From JASLCR01 sp964384345 (GTDB taxonomy: Bacteria > Patescibacteriota > Saccharimonadia > Saccharimonadales > Saccharimonadaceae): a stretch of 43,485 nt of DNA. Made by a program: the position numbers and the translations under genes. The notes under the pieces were generated by a model. That model searched no databases. It had not been told where the DNA came from and saw only the letters and a program-made list of their open reading frames with translations. The DNA is taken from contig CAYLKD010000008.1 of NCBI GenBank assembly GCA_964384345.1, positions 1-43,485 of the forward strand. The letters are read 5' to 3'. Of the stretch, positions 1-8,134 are shown piece by piece. Position 1 is the first letter of the stretch. Each line of letters starts with the position of its first letter.

Positions 1-413
1 GCTCCCAGATCAGCGCCAATGTTTATAGTGTTAGCTATAACTACCAGACCGACTGATGCATATAGCAGTTTACGGCTATAGTTTTCTTTTAGAACTGCCG
101 CCAAGCCTTTGCCAGTAACTGCTCCAATGCGAGCACAGCTCTCTTGAACGGCTAGGAGTAACGGGTACATGACTGGGAACGCCCATAGTAACATATAACC
201 AAATCCTGCTCCGGCTTGGGAGTAGGTAGCTATGCCCGACGGATCATCATCGGCGGCACCGGTTACTAAGCCTGGACCAAGAATACGTAAAAAACGATTA
301 AAGCGCTTTCTGTTGAGAAGGCGTTTCTCAATATGCAGTGCTCTGCGCTCACCCTTAAAAAGGGTTGCTATGAACTGTTTCTCGGTTGCTTCTGCTTGTT
401 TATAAAGATTCAT
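1..413 (-). CDS. NRAMP-family divalent metal transporter, N-terminal part (runs off the window)
   Basis: Reading the minus strand from the ATG at 413 gives an open frame that continues past base 1. About 45 residues of basic, soluble N-terminus precede the motif GPGLVTGAADDDPSGIATYS, which is typical of the DPSG-type branch of the NRAMP (SLC11-like) metal ion transporters. The classical DPGN of helix 1 is DPSG here. Two further hydrophobic stretches follow. The family moves Mn2+, Fe2+ or related ions across the cytoplasmic membrane with protons. An AT-rich TATAAA lies 8 nt upstream of the ATG and no Shine-Dalgarno is visible. Its neighbours are a metal P-type ATPase and an ArsR regulator, which fits metal homeostasis. 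The substrate cannot be told from this fragment. Confidence 0.8.
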   Translation of the reverse strand, partial: MNLYKQAEATEKQFIATLFKGERRALHIEKRLLNRKRFNRFLRILGPGLVTGAADDDPSGIATYSQAGAGFGYMLLWAFPVMYPLLLAVQESCARIGAVTGKGLAAVLKENYSRKLLYASVGLVVIANTINIGADLG

Positions 414-666
414 ATTTTAATTTTATATTAACCTTGCTTACGCCTATAATACCACATTAGCAGCAATCGTCTCCCCGCCAAGCTTCTCGGCCTTCCCGAA
501 CTGCCATGCCAGATAGTTCAGGCCATTACACCCGGCCAAATAGCCCAAACGTGTACGGCGTTTACAGCTACGACCAGCGGCCTAGTGGCTATATCAAATC
601 AAAATTTTGCGGTCGGTTCAAGTCTCAGATTGCCGTCTTTTACTTCTGTTCCGTGCAAATAATTGA

Positions 667-942
667 CTAGTCAAACAACTCACCGAGGAAGCCGCCGCGT
701 TTCTTTTTGTAGCCCCCATGGCCGCTCTCATTACCGTGCTTACCGCCTTGATACGGCTGCTCTGGATATGCCTCAGCGGGCTGAGAATTTTGGCGTAGGC
801 TTTTTTCACTTTCGACTTTTTCAATAATCTTGTCGAGCTCACCACGATCTAGCCAGACTCCACGACACTCTGGACAGTAGTCAATTTCCACGCTTTGACG
901 CTCGCTCATTACTAGCTCTGTATTATCAATCGGACATTTCAT
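667..942 (-). CDS. Small zinc-ribbon protein (zf-TFIIB type)
   Basis: A 91-residue soluble protein. The first 40 residues carry MKCPIDNTEL, then YCPECRGVWLDRGELDKI, the pattern of the zf-TFIIB zinc-ribbon family, in which two Cys pairs bind one zinc ion. The rest is a charged helix and a Gly/Lys-rich tail ending in a hydrophobic patch. The start overlaps the stop of the upstream metal ATPase in an ATGA arrangement (939-942), and a strong AAGGAGG ribosome site lies inside the last codons of the ATPase, so the two are almost certainly cotranslated. Function is unknown; a link to zinc or other metal handling is suggested only by the coupling. Confidence 0.8.
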   Translation of the reverse strand: MKCPIDNTELVMSERQSVEIDYCPECRGVWLDRGELDKIIEKVESEKSLRQNSQPAEAYPEQPYQGGKHGNESGHGGYKKKRGGFLGELFD

Positions 943-2867
943 TCTAATTCCTCCTTAGACTTACTTATTATAGCAACTTCGCTGCCACCAGTATTGAACA
1001 ACCGTAATCCATTGAGTACGACCAGGACGGCCATTATTGCGTCAGTTGCTACCGCTGCGCTCAGACCTATAGCACCGGCAATGCCGAGGACTAGGATGAT
1101 TCCTTTTACGATAAGTGACCCGTATACATTTTGGCGCACAACCCTGAATGTTTGCTGACCAACCCCCAGAAGGTAGGGGATAGCACCTATGGCATCGTTC
1201 ATCAGTGTAACGTCGGCCGTCTCGATTGCCACGTCAGACCCGCCCCCTCCCATGGCGATACCGACGTCAGCCCTGGCTAGGCTTGGTGCGTCATTGACCC
1301 CGTCGCCAACCATGGCAACTCGCTGGTAGCGGGACTGAAGCTTAACGATCAACTCGGATTTTTGCTCTGGCATCAGCGCTCCATAGACTTCGCTGATGCC
1401 AACTTTTTGAGCGATATAATTAGCTGCCCTCTGATTATCGCCAGTCAGCATGACCGGTGTAACGTTTAGTTTCTTAAGCGTATCTATGACGCTTTTTGAA
1501 TCGCTACGCAACTCATCGGTAATGCCGATGATCCCAATAACCTTTCTGCCCTCACTAACGAGTACGGCAGTCATGCCCATGCTCTCAAGTCGTTCAACTT
1601 CCGGCAGCACGTGCTCGCAAGTCTCTGTGCTGGCTCCGATGTGCTGTAGGTTACCAATGGCATGTTCCTTGGTGTCACAAATCAGGCAATTGGCATTTCC
1701 GCCTCGGCCAGCGACATTTTTGAACGAATCCATCTTGTGGGGCTTAATGCCTTTTTGTTTTGCATAATCCTCAATAGCCTTGGCAAGTGGATGCGAAGAA
1801 AATTTCTCAATACCAGCGGCGTCACCTACAACATCGTCCTCGCTGGCTCCGTGTAATACTATGACTTCGGTTACCACAGGTGTTCCGACGGTTAGAGTTT
1901 TGGTTTTATCGAAAGCTATGGCTTTCGTTTTACTCAGAACCTCCAAGAAGCGGCCTCCCTTTATTAGCACGCCTCGTCGAGACGCACCGCCAATCGCGGC
2001 CGCGACGGCCACCGGTGCCGACACTACCAATGCGTCAGGACATGCTAGCACCAATAATATCAATGCTCTTGTGAACCAATCACTGAACGGCTCGCCAAAG
2101 AAGACGGGGGGCACAATAGCAACTAACGTAGCCAGCCCGATGGCAGCAGGAATATAGTATCCTGCGAATTTATCGAGGAATTCCTGCATTTCTGGACGAG
2201 ATTCCTGGGCTTGTTTAATTAACGTGACAATTTTTTGTAGGGTAGAATTAGCGGCGATTTTAGTAACTTTAATTTCCAGGTAACCACTTTGGTTCATTGT
2301 CCCAGCGTAGACCACTTCACCCTTATATTTTTCTTTCGGCACACTTTCCCCGGTAATCGTTGCTTCATCGATTGACGATTCGCCGTCTATTACGATGCCA
2401 TCGAGTGGTACCATATCACCGGGTCGTACTTTGACTATATCGCCTTCCTTTACCTCTTCTACGGGTACTTCGCGACCATTTTTGAGCCGGGCAATCTTTG
2501 GCGTTTTCTCCAGCAAAGCTGCGACTGCCTTCTGGGATCTCACCTCACCAAATTCCTCAAAAGCTTCAGCCAAAGCGAAAAAGAACATGACGGCGGCAGC
2601 TTCCGCGAACTGCCCAAGATATAAGGCTCCGAGAGCAGCTATGGTTACAAGCAAGCTAATGGATACCTTCCCCTTCAGGGCTTTACGAACGGCTGATATC
2701 GCCACCGGAACGCCACCAGCGGTCAGCGAAATGAGGTATAAAGCCTCTGTCCCCGGTAATTTGAGTAGACTGAAAGCCACGCCGCCAATAAAACTAAGGG
2801 CAGCAATTGTGGTTAGAGTTTTGTTCCAGCGGTTTGATTCATTCTCTTGCGTGTGATGATCGCTCAT
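939..2867 (-). CDS. P1B-type heavy-metal-transporting ATPase
   Basis: 642 residues. In order: several N-terminal membrane helices with no cytosolic HMA or CxxC metal-binding domain; the actuator loop with TGES (172-175); the transport-site helix with CPD (276-278) instead of the common CPC; the phosphorylation loop with Asp320; the P1B-specific SSHPLAKAI; GDGVNDAP; and C-terminal helices. The family pumps soft or transition metal ions (Zn, Cd, Co, Cu) out of the cytoplasm using ATP. Odd: the normally invariant DKTGT reads DKTKT (320-324), with Lys for Gly, confirmed in the bases as GAT AAA ACC AAA ACT. The phosphorylated Asp is kept, so activity is plausible. A ribosome site AAAGG precedes the ATG. 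It heads a minus-strand unit with the zinc-ribbon gene. Metal specificity cannot be assigned. Confidence 0.9.
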   Translation of the reverse strand: MSDHHTQENESNRWNKTLTTIAALSFIGGVAFSLLKLPGTEALYLISLTAGGVPVAISAVRKALKGKVSISLLVTIAALGALYLGQFAEAAAVMFFFALAEAFEEFGEVRSQKAVAALLEKTPKIARLKNGREVPVEEVKEGDIVKVRPGDMVPLDGIVIDGESSIDEATITGESVPKEKYKGEVVYAGTMNQSGYLEIKVTKIAANSTLQKIVTLIKQAQESRPEMQEFLDKFAGYYIPAAIGLATLVAIVPPVFFGEPFSDWFTRALILLVLACPDALVVSAPVAVAAAIGGASRRGVLIKGGRFLEVLSKTKAIAFDKTKTLTVGTPVVTEVIVLHGASEDDVVGDAAGIEKFSSHPLAKAIEDYAKQKGIKPHKMDSFKNVAGRGGNANCLICDTKEHAIGNLQHIGASTETCEHVLPEVERLESMGMTAVLVSEGRKVIGIIGITDELRSDSKSVIDTLKKLNVTPVMLTGDNQRAANYIAQKVGISEVYGALMPEQKSELIVKLQSRYQRVAMVGDGVNDAPSLARADVGIAMGGGGSDVAIETADVTLMNDAIGAIPYLLGVGQQTFRVVRQNVYGSLIVKGIILVLGIAGAIGLSAAVATDAIMAVLVVLNGLRLFNTGGSEVAIISKSKEELE

Positions 2868-2897
2868 GATAGACCTTTCTTCGATACGTACATTTAA

Positions 2898-3545
2898 TTA
2901 CTTTCCAGTATCATTACTTTTCTGTCGTGAAACGGCTGCCCACTGAAGCAGGGCAGAATTCGGCAACAGTACAACCGTGCCGTCCTTTTCTTTCAGGCGA
3001 GTATGTGTCAGCCCCACTTCTTTGAGCTGGCCCGAGTATTCTCTACCGAATCCGCCCGCGTTTATGGTGACGTGATCGCCTGCTGCAAATGGGCGTGCAA
3101 CCATAAGGACAAAACTGGCAAAGATATTTGACAGTGCTTGCTGAGCGGCTACGCCCAGGATGATGCCGAGTGCTGCGCCGCCGACAATCAGGCTACCGAC
3201 CGACACGCCAAGCAGGCTTAATGTCTCCAAAAATATCACACCGTAGCCGACAACCCTGACAACGAATTGAACGACAGCCGTATGGCCGATGCTTAAGCGG
3301 GTATCAGCAAGTACATGACGCAAGGTTTTAGTGGCACTTAGCAGCACGATTACAGCGAAGCTGGCAAATAGTACTACTCCGAGCAGAGAGAACAGTCTAT
3401 CGTCAATACCACCGCGCCTGACCGAGCCGAAGCTCGCAGCCAGGACGGCACCGGCAATCGCCATCGTTATACTCGGCAATAGCCTTAATCCAGCCTGACG
3501 CCAAAGCGCTGCGTGATCATGAGAAGTGCGTGAAATTGTTTCCAT
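2898..3545 (-). CDS. Small MscS-like mechanosensitive channel
   Basis: 215 residues with about four hydrophobic segments, then a glycine/alanine-rich pore-like helix (VGGAALGIILGVAAQQALSN), then a beta domain with FAAGDHVTI, GQLKEVGLTHTRLKEKDG and VLLPNSALL. These match the MscS family, which forms heptameric channels that open under membrane tension and release solutes. It is shorter than E. coli MscS (286 residues) because the C-terminal alpha/beta vestibule is largely missing: the protein ends soon after the beta domain. It lies 30 bp downstream of no gene and 30 bp upstream of the ATPase, with the small membrane gene at 3551 directly upstream, so it may belong to the same transcript. Confidence 0.8.
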   Translation of the reverse strand: METISRTSHDHAALWRQAGLRLLPSITMAIAGAVLAASFGSVRRGGIDDRLFSLLGVVLFASFAVIVLLSATKTLRHVLADTRLSIGHTAVVQFVVRVVGYGVIFLETLSLLGVSVGSLIVGGAALGIILGVAAQQALSNIFASFVLMVARPFAAGDHVTINAGGFGREYSGQLKEVGLTHTRLKEKDGTVVLLPNSALLQWAAVSRQKSNDTGK

Positions 3546-3550
3546 TGTTG

Positions 3551-3835
3551 TTAGTTGCCTCCACCTGTTATAAATTGCAACGGATTAGCTATGATTTGTT
3601 TCCATAGCGCGTTAATGAAATCAACCAGATACCCCCATATCGTTTGAAAGAAGTTACCAATACCCTGACCGATACTACTATCGACTTGGCCAAACAAGCC
3701 GTTGACGATAGCTACGACCAATACTCCTATAACTATAAGCAGTATCACTAGCATAATGCCGACGAACAATGCGGCGACCGCTAATTTCTTTTTATTAATA
3801 TTTCTAAACCTGTCTAACTTGTATCCGTGACCCAT
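3551..3835 (-). CDS. Small membrane protein, family not recognised
   Basis: 94 residues. A basic N-terminus (about 18 residues) is followed by one long hydrophobic segment (about 19-45), a short polar stretch, and a second amphipathic, aromatic-rich segment ending NPLQFITGGGN. It resembles a single-span or hairpin inner-membrane protein. It is 5 bp upstream of the MscS-like gene and 18 bp downstream of arsR, on the same strand, so cotranscription with the channel is likely. A GGAAG ribosome site is near the ATG. I do not recognise a family. Confidence 0.6.
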   Translation of the reverse strand: MGHGYKLDRFRNINKKKLAVAALFVGIMLVILLIVIGVLVVAIVNGLFGQVDSSIGQGIGNFFQTIWGYLVDFINALWKQIIANPLQFITGGGN

Positions 3836-3853
3836 TAGTATATCTTCCTATAT

Positions 3854-4180
3854 TTATTCATGCTCGCCGCTCTGGATATGGTCGGCCTGAGTAAAAGCGT
3901 GTTCAATCAGGTGCAATACGTGATCGTTCTCCGTCTTGTAGAACATTCTTGCGCCCTCGCGTCGCACACTTACCATGTGTGATAGCCGTAATTTAGCGAG
4001 ATGCTGTGAGACAACGGTGGACTTTACTCCGACATCTTCCGCAAGCTCGCCTACTGAATGTTCACCATGAAGCAACGCCCACAATATCTTTAACCTTGTC
4101 GGGTCACTTACAAGCTTAAACATTTCGGTAGCTATTTTGATATGCGCCGTTGATGGTTCTTTGCGTATATGCGCAGTCAT
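3854..4180 (-). CDS. ArsR/SmtB-family transcriptional regulator
   Basis: 108 residues from the ATG at 4180. The winged helix-turn-helix is clear: DPTRLKILWALLHGEHSVGEL, then VKSTVVSQHLAKLRLSHMV, then the wing VRREGARMFYKTEN. ArsR proteins repress metal-resistance operons and release DNA when metal binds. There is no ELCVCDL Cys motif. The last helix (NDHVLHLIEHAFTQADH) resembles the alpha-5 zinc site of CzrA-type sensors but only two of the four ligand positions appear to be kept. An upstream in-frame ATG at 4198 exists, but the TATAAT box (4187-4192) lies inside that extension and only 6 nt before the ATG at 4180, which favours the shorter, leaderless start. It probably controls the ATPase/channel genes downstream. 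Confidence 0.85.
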   Translation of the reverse strand: MTAHIRKEPSTAHIKIATEMFKLVSDPTRLKILWALLHGEHSVGELAEDVGVKSTVVSQHLAKLRLSHMVSVRREGARMFYKTENDHVLHLIEHAFTQADHIQSGEHE

Positions 4181-4186
4181 GCATTT

Positions 4187-4192
4187 ATTATA
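4187..4192 (-). promoter_or_regulatory. -10 box of arsR, leaderless start
   Basis: TATAAT on the minus strand, 6 nt before the ATG at 4180. Transcription would start at or next to the A of the ATG, and no Shine-Dalgarno is present. Confidence 0.55.
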
Positions 4193-4227
4193 CCTCATTA
4201 GTCTGCCTTGAAGTTATAAATCGTTTA

Positions 4228-4743
4228 TTAACTGCTCTTTGTTCGATACAGAAAATATAACGGCACACTGACAAGCGGCAGCATAAAGATCAGGCCCGGC
4301 CATAGCAGTGGTAGAAAGACCTGATTGGCTTCGTATGTACCGCTGAGCATTATCTGGCTAGCTACAATAATTGTAAACGTCAGGCTAAGTGCCATGATGA
4401 CATGCGCCCATGCAAAGAGTCTGTCAATTAAGATACTTGGCTTATTTGATGACTTGATGTAAAAAAGCTGAGTATACAACACTGCACGTACAATGAATAC
4501 CGCGCCAAATATAAGCAGAGCAGGAAAGACCGCCCTAGCCACTTCAACTACCGCCGCGCTGTACAACCAGACAAAATAGTTAACCCCTAATATCAGGAAT
4601 GTATGGGTTGATTCCCAGGTGGCATGCAGATACTCGCCACCCTTATCAAGTGGCTTGCCGATGCGTCGAAATGCTATGTACGTCTCATAGGCAAACATTG
4701 GTACATAGACGAGCAGTGGGATGAGCACAAAAAAGGGAGCCAT
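4228..4743 (-). CDS. Half-length cytochrome bd subunit II-like protein (CydB-like)
   Basis: 171 residues with about four membrane helices. It starts on the last base of the cydA stop (overlap at 4743), so the two are translationally coupled. The segment WESTHTFLIL followed by VFPALLIFGAVFIVRAVLY resembles the N-terminal half of CydB, where WDGNE.WL is followed by an aromatic-rich helix and LI.RGV. CydB is normally 330-380 residues with eight or nine helices arranged as two similar halves. This protein has only one half and lacks the DGFDLG signature near its start. No full CydB is present in the window. It is probably the partner of CydA, possibly as a dimer or as a small accessory subunit; that is inference. 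Confidence 0.6.
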   Translation of the reverse strand: MAPFFVLIPLLVYVPMFAYETYIAFRRIGKPLDKGGEYLHATWESTHTFLILGVNYFVWLYSAAVVEVARAVFPALLIFGAVFIVRAVLYTQLFYIKSSNKPSILIDRLFAWAHVIMALSLTFTIIVASQIMLSGTYEANQVFLPLLWPGLIFMLPLVSVPLYFLYRTKSS

Positions 4744-6080
4744 TAGAGCAATCCTTTAGTCGGTTTGATTTTACCCTTGCGCTTAAACAACAACCAGAGC
4801 GCCGTCCCCGTACTGGCAAACAATATCAGATAGAGTACCGGAAAAAGATACCCCCAGCCGCCCACGCCACTCCCGCTATAGGCGTCTGCCGTGCGCAAAT
4901 AGCCGTTCACGACAAATGGCTGGCGACCGAATTCGGCAACCATCCAGCCAAGTTCAACGATGATAATAGCTACGAGACCCATGGGTAGTAATGCTATGAG
5001 CATCGGCTTACTATGTCGCCACTGACGTATCCTTTGGCTCAGTTTGCGGTAATGTAACACAATGAACGCCAGCGGAATTACTGCAACGAACGCCACGAGT
5101 AACAGTTTAGATTCGAACAAAACATTTATGAACAACATCGGCCAGTCTTGCTTTGGAAAGTCGTTCAGGCCTTTAACCTCGGTTTGCGGCGTATTGCCCG
5201 TGAGGATGCTTAAGCCGTCTGGAACCTTAACACCCCCCTCTACTTTGCCATCACTCGTCCAACCGCCACCAATGATGTATGGTGCATTTTTAGTTGTTTG
5301 TTCTACTGTCTCGATAGCAGCAAACTTACGAGGTTGAGACTGAGCTAGGTACTGCGTCTGGAAGTGCCCCAGCAAGGCTGTGACTACTGTAAGGACGACA
5401 GCAGTTGCACCTAAGCGAAACATGATTATCTGTACGACTACACGGTCATCACGTTTCGGTTTGTGTCGCAGCATGTAAAAAGCATAGATACCGAGTACAC
5501 ATAATACGGTCGCCAGGTAGTAGCCAACAACCGAATGCGACACCATAAAAGCTGCAGTTTTTGTAAACAATGCCCCGAGCACATCATCAGTCACTACCTT
5601 GCCGTCAACCAAATCAAAACCGCTCGGATTTTGCATCCAGGCGTTGCCAAGTGTGATCGATAGTGCTGATCCAAATGATCCAATAGCCACCGGAACACCA
5701 AGCAGCCAATGCTTCCATCCTCTTACCTTTCCCCAGGTGGAGACATAGAATGCCAGAAAGACTGCTTCGAGCATAAAGGCATAACCTTCCCAACCAAAGG
5801 CTAGCCCGAGTATCGGGCCTCCAAACTCTATTAGCTTTCCCCACATCAAGGACATTTGGATAGAGATAATGGTGCCAGATGCCACGCCCGCCACCACCAG
5901 TATTACCGTTGCTTGCGAGAGCCGCTTAGCGTGTTCGAGTATGAGTGGATCTTTTCGCCGTAAACCAAGCTGTTCAATAAGGAGGATGACGAGAGGTAGT
6001 CCCACACCCAGTAGTGCGAATATGATGTGGAAGCCAAGGCTGTCGGCCATGAGAGCGCGGGCTGCACTAGTGTCTATCAT
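4743..6080 (-). CDS. cydA: Cytochrome bd quinol oxidase subunit I
   Basis: 445 residues, about nine membrane helices. Haem and function residues are visible: His18 in GFHIIFALLG (b595 ligand position), SHSVVGYY (b558 His position), GWEGYAFMLEAVF with the paired Glu, the Q-loop QPRKFAAIE (quinol-binding Lys and Glu), and the GWMVAEFGRQPF block with the second b558 ligand Met and the GRQP signature. It oxidises quinol and reduces O2 to water at the cytoplasmic membrane, conserving energy or scavenging O2. The quinol loop is the short type. TAAAAT (6087-6092) lies 6 nt upstream of the ATG, so it looks leaderless with its own promoter. It is followed by a half-size subunit II gene instead of a standard cydB. 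Confidence 0.92.
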   Translation of the reverse strand: MIDTSAARALMADSLGFHIIFALLGVGLPLVILLIEQLGLRRKDPLILEHAKRLSQATVILVVAGVASGTIISIQMSLMWGKLIEFGGPILGLAFGWEGYAFMLEAVFLAFYVSTWGKVRGWKHWLLGVPVAIGSFGSALSITLGNAWMQNPSGFDLVDGKVVTDDVLGALFTKTAAFMVSHSVVGYYLATVLCVLGIYAFYMLRHKPKRDDRVVVQIIMFRLGATAVVLTVVTALLGHFQTQYLAQSQPRKFAAIETVEQTTKNAPYIIGGGWTSDGKVEGGVKVPDGLSILTGNTPQTEVKGLNDFPKQDWPMLFINVLFESKLLLVAFVAVIPLAFIVLHYRKLSQRIRQWRHSKPMLIALLPMGLVAIIIVELGWMVAEFGRQPFVVNGYLRTADAYSGSGVGGWGYLFPVLYLILFASTGTALWLLFKRKGKIKPTKGLL

Positions 6081-6086
6081 AAAGTT

Positions 6087-6092
6087 ATTTTA
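6087..6092 (-). promoter_or_regulatory. -10 box of cydA, leaderless start
   Basis: TAAAAT on the minus strand, 6 nt before the cydA ATG at 6080. No ribosome site is seen between them. Confidence 0.4.
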
Positions 6093-6103
6093 CCCACATC
6101 ATT

Positions 6104-6739
6104 CTAATTGTTCTCAGCCTTAGCAAGTGCGTCATCAAGTAGCTTTGAAAACGCCTCAGCAGTATTTTCTGGATTCTCAATCTTCTTGCCATTAAGTGTG
6201 AACGTTGGCGTACCATTACCACCGAGACGCTTCACTTCATCAAGGTCAGCGTTGATCGTAGCCGTTGTCTTGGGGTCTTTGATATCGTTTTTTAGCTTTT
6301 CCAAATCTAGTCCAATGTCTTTCGCATATTGGTCAAAATACTGCTGCGGGTTTTGGGCCTGTTCCCAGATCTTTTGGCCCTCAAAAATCTTATTATGCAT
6401 CTCCCAGAATTTACCCTGTTGGGCGGCCGACTCGGCGTTAGCCGCTGCCACACGGGCAAATTGGTGCGAATTTGAGATCGGGAAATATTTGACTTGGAAC
6501 TTCACCCGATCCTTGTATTTTTCTTTTACTTCCTTAACGGTTGGGTAAAAGGCATAACAAGCCTCGCATTGGAAATCGACGAATTCCGTTAAGGTGACAG
6601 GGCTGTCTAATTTACCAAATACGTTGTTTGAGCCATTACTTGTTACTTCTGGCGGTGCAGTCAGTTTGCTGTACCCTACCAATCCAAAAAAACTGACTGC
6701 AATCACCGCTAATATTATCCAAAACCGTTTACCATCCAT
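6104..6739 (-). CDS. Membrane-anchored DsbA-like thioredoxin-fold oxidoreductase
   Basis: 211 residues. One N-terminal hydrophobic segment (about 6-25) anchors it, facing outward. Then come the thioredoxin-fold strands with FVDFQCEACYAFYP, whose CEAC is the redox pair, a helical insertion rich in Lys/Glu, and NGTPTFTLNGK with the cis-Pro typical of the family (Thioredoxin_4/DsbA type). It probably forms or shuffles disulfide bonds in exported proteins. A GAGGAG ribosome site precedes the ATG. No DsbB or VKOR partner is in the window, but it lies next to the quinol oxidase. The window encodes several exported proteins with paired cysteines that could be substrates. Confidence 0.85.
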   Translation of the reverse strand: MDGKRFWIILAVIAVSFFGLVGYSKLTAPPEVTSNGSNNVFGKLDSPVTLTEFVDFQCEACYAFYPTVKEVKEKYKDRVKFQVKYFPISNSHQFARVAAANAESAAQQGKFWEMHNKIFEGQKIWEQAQNPQQYFDQYAKDIGLDLEKLKNDIKDPKTTATINADLDEVKRLGGNGTPTFTLNGKKIENPENTAEAFSKLLDDALAKAENN

Positions 6740-6787
6740 TTTTCGCTCCTCTTATATTTTGAAGTTATCGTTAGTTATCGATAAATC

Positions 6788-7132
6788 TCAAAATCTCATT
6801 GAGCCTGTCAGGAGTGGTATCTTTCGTTTATTGACAAAAAAGAAGTAGGCAACAAATGGTATATATAGCGCGGCTAAACTAAAGGGTCCTTGCGGCCAAG
6901 TTAAAAGCGGAGGCGTTGGTTCTTTGTCGTCGTTGTTTTTATCGTCCTTCAAGCCTACGATCGCGCTCGGCTGTGTGTGAGATGAGCACGAGCTACTGCA
7001 ATCTTTTATAGATGAAGTACCAGAACTGCTTTCACTATTGTGGGCAAGCATCGCTAATGAGCAGGCAGTTAAGATAACGCCAACAAGCAGTGCTAGCGAA
7101 AATAGTATTAGTTGTTTGCCTAGCCTCCGCAT
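6788..7132 (-). CDS. Small two-segment membrane protein, possible lipoprotein
   Basis: 114 residues. A basic start and hydrophobic segment (about 7-27) end in LTAC, which could be a lipobox. A Ser/Cys/Asp-rich exposed linker follows (KDCSSSCSSH, then KDDKNNDDKEP), and a second hydrophobic segment with aromatic residues ends in NKRK. The CSSSC pair could bind metal or form a disulfide. The start overlaps the end of the upstream His-rich gene by 13 nt, which indicates coupling. I do not recognise a family. Confidence 0.55.
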   Translation of the reverse strand: MRRLGKQLILFSLALLVGVILTACSLAMLAHNSESSSGTSSIKDCSSSCSSHTQPSAIVGLKDDKNNDDKEPTPPLLTWPQGPFSLAALYIPFVAYFFFVNKRKIPLLTGSMRF

Positions 7133-7989
7133 GTGCTATCCGATAAGGGCTCAAGGTTATTGAAGCGTTCTTTAATCTGCTGGTCTGTCGGCTTGTCCTC
7201 TTGAACGAATATGGTTACGTTGCCTAGCATATTATTGATACGGGTGAGCTTTTCGGCCTGGGTCTCGTTGCTGTTATTTCTACCGGAATCTTCCGCCGTA
7301 CCGTGGGCAAAGGCCTTTGGAAATAGTTTGTCTATGAAACTCACTGGTTGACCGTAGTTTATTTTGTGAGCCGGGGAATTGCTAGTCACGCCAAAGAATT
7401 TTTCCAAATCCTGGTTTTTCCATTCATCAAAGCTCTTTGCTTGGTAACTTTTTTCATCACCGGTGTAAATGTAGAACTTGGCGTCCTTAGGTATAGCGGG
7501 CAAATAATCACCATGTGTGGTCACTTTTTGGATATTTTTCAGGTCATCAAGTTTATAGCCGAGTGCGTTGTTCAGACCGCCAATGTAGTTCCAGCCGTAA
7601 TACTTCATAACCATACCGCCTGTCATACCCTCCCAGTGAATATGTGTAAACTGGTCTTTATTATCGTGGAAGTGTATCGGCTGTTCTGGCAGGTTGGCGT
7701 TGCACTGGTCTTTGGCATAGCCAGTCTGGTATGCCTTACTACTAAAGTCTTCGGCTTTGCCGTTTACCAATATCTGCATACGGAAATGATAATGCTCTAA
7801 CTTAGGATCGCGAATTACTGCTGGTGAAGCGGCATAGATATAACCAGCATAAGAAAATGGTATAAGCAGTAGTAGTGCGGCTGTCGTCAATATAATAGCC
7901 TTAGGGCGTATGTTGGGCCTGCGTTTTCGTAGCGGTACATTTTTTGTTCCTTTGACCTCATCAGAGGCTTCTCGATAGTCATCTTGCAT
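7120..7989 (-). CDS. Anchored exported protein with His-x-His motifs, function unknown
   Basis: 289 residues from the ATG at 7989. A basic cytoplasmic tail (1-28) is followed by one membrane helix (about 29-50) and then an exported domain. The domain carries HYHFR (about 64-68), HFHDN (about 105) and HIHWEG (about 114), plus a later Pro/Lys-rich part and a C-terminal STCGG. Three H-x-H motifs within 55 residues suggest metal binding, and copper or zinc would fit the cytochrome oxidase and metal-transport neighbours. An in-frame ATG exists at 8022, but a TATAAT (7996-8001) sits between, 6 nt before the ATG at 7989, so the shorter leaderless start is favoured. Family not recognised with certainty. 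Confidence 0.65.
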   Translation of the reverse strand: MQDDYREASDEVKGTKNVPLRKRRPNIRPKAIILTTAALLLLIPFSYAGYIYAASPAVIRDPKLEHYHFRMQILVNGKAEDFSSKAYQTGYAKDQCNANLPEQPIHFHDNKDQFTHIHWEGMTGGMVMKYYGWNYIGGLNNALGYKLDDLKNIQKVTTHGDYLPAIPKDAKFYIYTGDEKSYQAKSFDEWKNQDLEKFFGVTSNSPAHKINYGQPVSFIDKLFPKAFAHGTAEDSGRNNSNETQAEKLTRINNMLGNVTIFVQEDKPTDQQIKERFNNLEPLSDSTCGG

Positions 7990-7995
7990 AGTGTA

Positions 7996-8001
7996 ATTAT
8001 A
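7996..8001 (-). promoter_or_regulatory. -10 box, leaderless start of the His-rich gene
   Basis: TATAAT on the minus strand ending 6 nt before the ATG at 7989. It decides the start codon over the upstream ATG at 8022. Confidence 0.55.
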
Positions 8002-8098
8002 ACCTACTACTACCAAGTTCATGATTAGCCAAAGCGAAACTATGACAATCTGCTAATAAAGACGTGTGGAGTATGCCCCGCTTCACTTCACGTACTCG

Positions 8099-8134
8099 TT
8101 CATTATACGGGTCGAGCAAATGCATCAAGGTCGT
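8099..8134 (+). repeat. Repeated 36-nt leader motif, copy 1
   Basis: TTCATTATACGGGT (8099-8112), 13 variable bases, then CAAGGTCGT (8126-8134). The same 14+13+9 layout recurs at 8885-8920. TTATAC could be a -10 box, which would make the motif a shared promoter plus transcript start. Confidence 0.7.

Noticed and set aside
414..666. Minus-strand open frame of about 45 codons ending near 440 (reading ...LAGCNGLNYLAWQFGKAEKL...)
   Set aside because: No start codon with a ribosome site, a stop close upstream and no family match. It may be a remnant of a decayed gene but cannot be supported.
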